From Glandiceps talaboti (Eukaryota > Hemichordata > Enteropneusta > Spengelidae): a DNA stretch of 64,000 bases. The DNA lies in NCBI RefSeq assembly GCF_964340395.1, contig NC_135550.1:23507676-23571675 (forward strand), in the 5' to 3' direction. The notes beneath the pieces were generated by a model. That model was not told the origin of the DNA, did no database searches, and worked only from the letters and a program-made list of their open reading frames with translations. Shown here piece by piece: positions 24,901 through 33,900 of the stretch (the stretch's first letter is position 1; each line of letters starts with the position of its first letter). The translations under genes and the position numbers were made by a program.

Positions 24901-27900
24901 TGTCATTCACACATTTCAGTTAACGCATTGGTGGTTATTTATACAAGCCCCTCCTTAAGATGAATATGCATGAAAATTTAGCTATTGTCCTCTGTTTGTG
25001 CTTGTCGCTAATACGGTTCTCTGATTGGCAGTTATTTATATCCTGATGACATTCGCTAGACCTCGGATGTTCCATCCTCGATAGCGTTGTTCGGCTGTGT
25101 GTCGTATTTTATCGGAAGAACATCCGAGGGCTAGCTGATAGACTACTCTTTCCATAGCTTTTAACAGACAACTTTTTGTCATCCCAAATTATATAAACCT
25201 TAACTGTTAATCCAACATTGGTCTTTAAATTCTGTTTAATTTTTGTGATTTCAGATCTGATAAATTTGCTGCCTGTCATGGTGTGGTTGATGTAGAATAC
25301 TACATTGGACTCTGCAAGCAACATGTTTGTGAATGTCTAGATGAAGGTATAGAAGAGGAATGTGTGTGTGATGCCCTGACACTGTATGTCAAGCAGTGTG
25401 CCAACAGTGATCAACAAATCCCCTTGGAATGGAGAACACCTCAGTTCTGTGGTGAGTATACTGAGGCCCTGTGTACAGTAAATGCTACAAATAAACCTTT
25501 TCACATGAAATTCTGATTCTAGTTTACTTCTTGTTGCTTGTGGAAATTTGTGTTCGTCCAGCTTGTGTTTGCGCTCTACATTTGACTTGCAAAACACACC
25601 TGTCCACTTTTTTCCTAATATAGCATTTATAATTGAGAAGGTGATTCAATGTTTGTTGTAATGTCATCTATGGATTTTCTTGAACGAGTGAAGTAAGCTT
25701 TCAAGTTTCATATTTTGGAATAAGAATGTACAAAATGAGTAGAATTTGTCATATAAAAATGAAGTGTGACTTTTTACATTTTTTTTTTCATTTCTATTTT
25801 TTGTCTTATCTAGCACCCCCACAGTGTGATTACCCTATGGTGTGGCATGACTGTGCTAGTACTTGTGAATGGACATGCTCAGCTGAAGGACTACCTGTCT
25901 CACAGTGTGAAACAGAATGTACAGCTGGCTGCACTTGTCCTAGTGGTATGGTCAAGAAAGGAGATACTTGCATTCCAATAGATGACTGCCAAGAATGTAA
26001 GTGATTGTAATTTCCTACTACATGTATAATGTAATAATCAAAAATGTCAATCTCAGGTTGTCACGTTAGTGTTATCTTACAATTGTATCAGTGGAGCCAT
26101 GAGGGTGTAATACATAAGATCATTCTTTTATTATCGACCAACTTTTTCTATAATAGATCTCTTTATAGACTTTTTTTCACTCCTAAAGTTTAATCCTATG
26201 CTTTTAAAAGATTTTTTAACATTTGTTAAAAAAAGAGTGAGAAATCAAGGCAACTAACAAACACAGCTTCCCAAAGCTTTCAAGGCTACATAGTCTGTCT
26301 TTGTACTTTAGCATAGACTAGGTTTACTATGCTATTATACTTTGTCAGTGGGTTTGGTATGGCATCACATGTACCCACTTGTGAAGCCAATACCAAACCC
26401 ATTGACGAAGTGTAATGATACACAAATGATGGATGGTCCAGGAAGAAGTGGTATGAATACTCTGAATTTAACTTTTTTGAAATAGCCTTTCTCTTAAAAT
26501 ATGTTCTCTGTGCATACCCAAAAGTTTTAATTATTTTTATTTCCTCTTATTCACAGGCTATTGTTATGGCTTTGGAGATCCTCACTACGTCACTTTTGAT
26601 GGTTCCTACTACCCCTTCCAGGGCAATTGCAGCTATGTAGCAGCCAGAGACACATCCCCCAGTCAAGACTTTGAAGTCCTTGTATACAATGAAGAATGTG
26701 TCTTAGCACCTCCCCTTACATGTACATTATCAGTGACAGTCCGTTACCATGGAGATGAAGTTATTCTTCAACGGGAACAAAAGGTATGAGTTGTATATTT
26801 TGCTACAATTTTATGACATCTCAAAAGAGAAAATAATTTACTCAGTATACTGGCTCACAAGTGAATCTGTGTACTAAACAAGTTGTAATGGTAATATCTT
26901 GACTTGTTACAGATAATAGCAAATGGTGTTGAATATCAGTTACCACCTAAAGTTACAGTTGGTGGTATCCATGTTGAACTGATGGGCAGTTGGATTCTTT
27001 ACGCTACTGTTCCTGAAATCAACCTGATTGTAACATTTGATGATTTCAATGATGGCTTTAGTATTTCCATACCAAGTAACAAATACTTCAACAAAACTGA
27101 AGGAATGTGTGGTAAGTCATTGAAGGCAAAGTCAATTTCAAAAGTTGTAAGAATGAAAGTACTAGTATAGCACTGATTTCACTGACAGCAAGTCTAAAAT
27201 ATTTCAGAAATGGTTATATCATGTCTGTGTTTCCCATAGTGTCTGAAAGATGAAAAATGTTTTGATATAATTGTTCAGTATGATTTTGTTTTACCACACA
27301 AACTGATGATGTTGGCACTAGCTGCTTTGTACTCAAATGAAAATACTTAATACACAAAACCTTGATTGAACTATTCTAGTATAATGTTAATGTTGATGGA
27401 TACTTTCTGTGATATTACAATTGTTGTCTGGCATTGTTAGAAGTATTGATTGCATGGTGGGAATTTTTTCAACATTTTTTATATTTATAAAAAAATTACA
27501 TTATCTTAAGACCGAGTTTGAGTTCAGTTAATTGCAAGTGATGAATTGCTGTAAGTAAACTTCCATATAAAAGTAGAATATATGTACTACAAATACCTTT
27601 TAAATAATGGCAGCAAAAATTACTCCTAAAAATATATAAATACAGCTCGTGCCCCTTCAAAAGAATGAAAAAATCATACTCTTTTTTAGCCACATTACAC
27701 TATGTATATTCATCATGTATGAATGAGCTAGATTATTGACAGTATATTTGATTTTTTTGGCAGGTGTCTGCAACTACAACAGCAAAGATGATTTTACTAA
27801 AAGAGATGGTCAAATTACAGATAGTAGCGATGAGTTTGCCTTCAGCTGGTTAGACAGAGAAGATGACCAGACCTGTGTTAGTGTCACACCAGCGTGTACT

Positions 27901-30900
27901 CGGGACAATTATGACAGGGCTGTGCGCAAATGTCAAGAAGTCCTGTACAGTGGTGTACTACAGCAGTGTAATGTGATAGTAAATCCTGAGCCTTTCTATA
28001 GGTCTTGTTTGCTAGACACTGCCTGCAAAGATAATGCCTGTGATACCTATGCATCGTATGCCAAGGAGTGTTCACGACAAGGGCTGTGTATTGACTGGAG
28101 AAACGATGAGTGTCGTAAGTAAACAAGTTGATAGTTCTCATAATTTACACAGACTGTGTGCTCTGTATGTTGGGTTATTCTTACAGTATAAAGTTGTATT
28201 TATTATGTCATTTGATGCCAGTAGAAATTAAAATGCGTTGATAAAACAATCAAGTAATGACAGAAAATTTTGATTTAAAAAACGCTGTTAAAGTAAAGTA
28301 AGAATAATGCAAAGAATGACTTGCATGTTACTCATTATATTATTTTGTACACATATCTGTGTATCTCCTGATGTTAAACAGATTTACAGTGACATGTGCT
28401 GGCTTAATAAAAATGAAATTTGATAGAAAAAAAAGTATTGCCACACCACTGTAGGTCTTCTTTTGTTTTAATATTTGTATTTCATTGATTTATTTTTAGC
28501 TCCCCCTGTGTGCAAAGGAGACAAAATATTTGAGCCATGCCATAAAGGTTGCAGAGAACATTGTGAAAATTATAAGTTTTATAACACAATGGCTTGTGAT
28601 ATGCCTGACTCAGAGGGATGTTTCTGTCCACCTGGTACTGTGGCAAATGAAACTGGACAATGTGTTCCATCGTGTGGTGAGAAATGATCTTGTTTTTCCT
28701 GTACTTTGTAAACATTTCATAGTTGTATGCATGCATAAACAGTCACCTTTCAATTACAACTGTAATTTGTATGCTGGGTTTATGAATGCGGTCGCTGACA
28801 TGCAAGGAAATGGTTTTGATTCAATTGTGTATGAGATGTCACAAAGTTATGACGACATAATTTCATACACAGTATATAGTCTTGGTCAACCAACACGGAA
28901 TATACATGTACATATTGTCAACAATACTTTGGCAGACCATGGTCAAATTAATAGCATTCATGTGACTTACAAGTTACAAGTAGCAAATTCACGCTTGATA
29001 AAAATATTTTATCTGTTTTTATTTCAGAACAATGTATCGATGACAGTGGAGTGACTCATGAGGTATGAATTAATATTTTGATATTTCCTATCATTGTTTG
29101 CTCACATGTGTATTGAAGATTCATCATGAAAATGGTTTCTAAATGTTTGTAAAATCTCCTATAGAGAGTACTGTTAATATCACAAAACACTGGTCAACTC
29201 CTGGCTCCATGATTCAATCCCAGGTTCTCACATTAGTGCTGTTTTATCAGTACAACCATAAAGATGACAGAGGATGATTTTTGTTTTCGTTCAGGACATA
29301 ACCCTCTCAGACAACTGCTTTTTTTTTGAACATAATAAAAATTTAGTTGAGGTTATTTTGCATCTGAATATATGCTATACCACAAAGTTGTAAATGGCAG
29401 TATTTTTCAAGACAAACTAGGTTGGATTGACTTATCACACTTTACCTATTCTCCGATGTTGATAAACATCAAGCTTATTATTTGAATTTTTGTGATTTTG
29501 GTCATTTAGTAAACTATTGCTGTATAATGTATGTTTACACAGGTAGGGGATGAATGGCAGCAAGGCCCATGTCAGTATCATGCATGTCAACCTGGTGGTG
29601 TTATTCAAACCAATATTACTGAATGTCCACCAATACCTCACTGTCAATCTCCAAAGATCCTTGTCACCCACCAAGATCAAAATATGTGCTGTCCTACACA
29701 TACATGTGGTAAGAATTTCATTGGATATTTTATATTTTTTACGTTGTTTGTACTCTTCAGCTATGGCTGATTCTTTTTCAAATTCATCTTTCTTTTATTA
29801 CTTTGTTTATGGCACATAACTAAAACTCAATGACAAATAAAGTAAATTACCATGGAAAAACACAAATTTCATGACACCAGGATTTTGTGGTTTAGAATTT
29901 CAAAAGAAAAGAGTTTCATTTACAGTTGAAAAAGTTTGGACTTTTATCAATGTAGTAATTTGTTTTTGAATCAGCATTTATGCCATGTAGGAATGTTGAT
30001 AATTTTATTTTGGTTCTCATCATAGATTTACTCTGTGTGTGTTTAAATATTATTAGAATGTGATATGTCAATGTGTCCAGTAGCAACTAATGGTCCTGTA
30101 CAAAGTTAACCATTTTTGTAAAAACTTGCCCTCAAATTTTATTCTCTTTTCATAGAGAAATTGTTCCAAACTGATTGTGTAGTTTGGTTTATGATAACAG
30201 TGAGCTCATGATGAGTTTTGACTGCTTTTAGTTCAGTGTGAGTCTACTACATGAGGTTGGAGAAGTCATCTTTATTGTTTACAGCAACTAGAGCCAAATT
30301 TAGTTTGGAAACTGTATATTTTGTCTGGAGATTTTGTGTGTGTTTTATTCGAGTAATTGTATGCATTGTGTCCTTGTACAATAAGTTTGAATTTGATCAT
30401 TTTGAAACATTTTTGTTGCAGTTTGTGACTGTCCTGATGTTGACAACACTGAATGTCCAATTGTAAGTATAAAAGGATTTCCTACTTTATAGTATTATAA
30501 CTGTGGAAAGTACACTTTGTATCGGTCTATGTGGCCTTGAGGAGTGTCATTGTCAGTATAAAATATCATGTATTTACATGTAAATTCATGACCAGCCAGA
30601 AAAATATTTCAAATCAAAACTTCTGGATAAATGTCATATAAATAAGGGTGTGATTTCTCGGTAGAATAGAGGTGTGATGCGTGATACATGAGTGTGTATT
30701 GAGATGTCCTAGTTAGTGATAAAGTCAAGATTATTCAAAGGGTTGCTCATGTAAACAGTCAACTCAGACAAGGTTATTTAGAGGTGTTTGGGCTGGTAGT
30801 AGAAAAGAAGAACATAGAAAACATAGTACAGTTGTTTAATTAATTAAAGATCCAAAATGGCCACTTTAAACACACGAGTAATCGTCTATAATATCTTTGT

Positions 30901-33900
30901 CTCCACAAAATCAACTGTAACCCCCCCCCCCCCCCCCGACGTCTGAGTTTCCCCTTGAATTAACATAATGTGTTCCCCTTTACTTTAATACATGTAGTAC
31001 AACAAAACTAACAATTCTTTTACATGATGATGAAATCTAACCTCTAGTTTTGCCATTTTCAGGGTTATATTCTTGAAGAAAGCCTTTCTGATGATGAATG
31101 TGTGTGTCTACAACACAAATGTGGTAAGTTATTATTTTGTAAATCCATAAATCCTATGCTTCTGATAAATTTGAAATACTGTATATTTTGATAATAGTAT
31201 ACACATTCACAAGCAGTTTTGAAAGATTTGAAGCACACTGTTATCAGAATAAAAAGCATAATTTTTACACATTTTCTCATTTTCTTTATTTTGTCTGGTT
31301 TTGTTTTGTGTGATTTGTATCGTTCTTTTGGTGAGTAATTTTTCATTGCACTTCCCTTTTTTTCACAGTGCCAAAGGAAGTATGTCTGTGGAATAATACT
31401 CTAACCAATGAACTTGAAGAAATACAGGTATGTTGTCATAGCAACTCCTCAGTCAAATTATGACACAGAGTTCAAAGGTCATGCAAATTTGTAACAGTCA
31501 CTGCAAATTATTTGTTAACTCTATCCATAACCATACATTGTAAAAAACTTGTTTAACAGCTAAAGAGAAAATATATTAAAATTATTTCCTTGTGTGATAA
31601 TTTTGATTGGTAACCTTGGTAACTGCACTTTGCTTGTTGTAACTTGTACTTTCGTGAGTCTGCAACTAAAAAAAAATATTTACAGATGATCTAAATTAAC
31701 TTATAAATAAATGTTTTATTTGTTGACTTCAAATACAATGTTTATGTAGAGGATGCCAGATGTACTGGATGTGTTACATTTTGAAGGAATTCATTCATTT
31801 GAATTCTGGGATGCCTGCAGTGTATGTACTCCATATAGACATACTTGGTGATTGAAAATGGCCATTTTGAAAAAACTTACATTTCCACATTAGGAAATAC
31901 AGAGTTAACACTGAGCATGAGTGCACATTCTGTTACCACCCTGGTGGTGAATCACAGCCATGAGATATGGCCGAAACTGTGGTACACCTTTCACATGTAC
32001 GGCAACGTTTTTGTTCCAAAAGGTATCTTAATTATAATTATTCTCATTCTGTTACCAGTTTTTGTAGTTTTTCAAATGAAATGGTTGCTAAAAATACTAT
32101 GTTTGATATTTACAGCCTGGTACACTTGGTCTGCAAGGTGTTGATCCATGTAAGACTTGTGAGTGTTTGGAAGAGAAGGAATCTGGTAGCGAATTCTATA
32201 CTATACTGTGTTCTGTATCTGTGTGTCCTGTAAAGTCACCACAAGATTGTCATCAGGTAAATACACTTTGTTTTACATGCTATGCACTAGTAAGACATCT
32301 GGTCACAGTGTACACCTGGTCACAGTGTACACCTGGTCAATGTACACCTGGTCACAGTGTGCACCTGGTCAGTGTACACCAGGTGACAAGGTGCATGTGT
32401 CTCAGTTTAATAGTAATTACAATATGATGTATAATATCTTTAAATACCATATATAAATCTCTAATATGAATTGTGGTCTATTTATTCCGTATTCGGAGGC
32501 CAAAATTTCTAATGGAAATTAATCTTTACACTGGTGACAAGGTACACCTGGTGTTAATTTACATCTGGTCACAATGTACACCTGAATCACAATTTATATA
32601 TGATATAATCACAGGTATGGATGTTCATTAAACAGTTAGATTGATAGATACAAATGAATTGGATTTCATTGGTTGACTGATGTTTTGTACCATTACAGGA
32701 TTCTGAATATGTAGCACCTGCTGACAATACCTGCTGTGGTAAATGTGAACAAAGATGGTGTGTAGATGAAATGGGAAGACATGAGGTAAGTTTACAAACA
32801 TTTGAGACAACATAATGCAACGCAACACAACGCAACACAACACAACGCAACACAACACAACACAATGCAACACAACACAACGCAACACAACACAACGCAA
32901 CACAACACAACGCAACGCAACACAACACAACGCAACACAACACAACACAACACAACATAACACAGCATAACATAGCATTTCAAAGTCCAAATTGCTAATT
33001 TACTAAAACTGTCAACAAACATTATATATTATAAACATTATATTATTCAAGGCAATGCTATAATACTACTACTTTGATTTTGTTAAAATTTTATAATCTT
33101 CATAATTCTTTCAAGAAATCATCTGCAAGTTATTGTGCTGTCTACCTCATGTCATGACCTTGTGCTAATAATGATGTGTCACTGATACAAACTGACTTTA
33201 AGTATCCCATCACATGATAAGTTTTACTTATCTTTTAAGAATGTCCAATGAAATCATATCATTTATAGACAGCCTGACACATACTAGTAGTTTACAGGCA
33301 GTGCAAATATTTACCATTAAGGTTTCCCCTATAAGTTACTTATGTGACAAATACAAGTCATCAACGTACTTACAAATACTTCGTACTTTCAGATTAATGA
33401 GACATGGACTCCTGTGAATGCTAATAACCCATGTGATGAGAATGAATGCCGAGTAGACAGTGATGGTATGCTGAGAATATTCCCCACCCTGGTATCTTGT
33501 CCACCGATTGTACCTGAAGGTTGCCCAAGTCCTGTAAGTACTGTAAATTGTAATTATTATCAGTCATAGTTTCATTTCAAACCAATTAAATCTAGTACCA
33601 TTTAAAGCTGGATTTGCTGAGTAGAGCTGTCAAGTTATAAGGTGAAAATATTTACTTTTTAGCAATTAAATTTCTACTCACTCAATTTTTTGGTGTCTCG
33701 GAAGATGCACCTCTGGCAATACTGATGAGATGTCGGTGAAAATTTGGGATTCACTTCCAAGGAATATTTTAACCTTGAATAGAAATTTCATAACTAAAGT
33801 ATGAACTCAGAGTCCATGAACATTCATTCTCGCATATTTGCTTTTTTTTTTAAATTCGGATTTGGATAAAATAGTTCAATTTTGTAACATGTAATTTTGG

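Noticed and set aside
29195-29250. tRNA or tRNA-derived SINE (GATTCAATCCCAGGTTCTCAC)
   Set aside because: It resembles a T-arm, but no acceptor stem, anticodon arm or A-box partner could be found.
32587-33022. Cys/Val/Leu-rich minus-strand ORFs
   Set aside because: Translation of an ACAAC/GCAAC pentanucleotide repeat.
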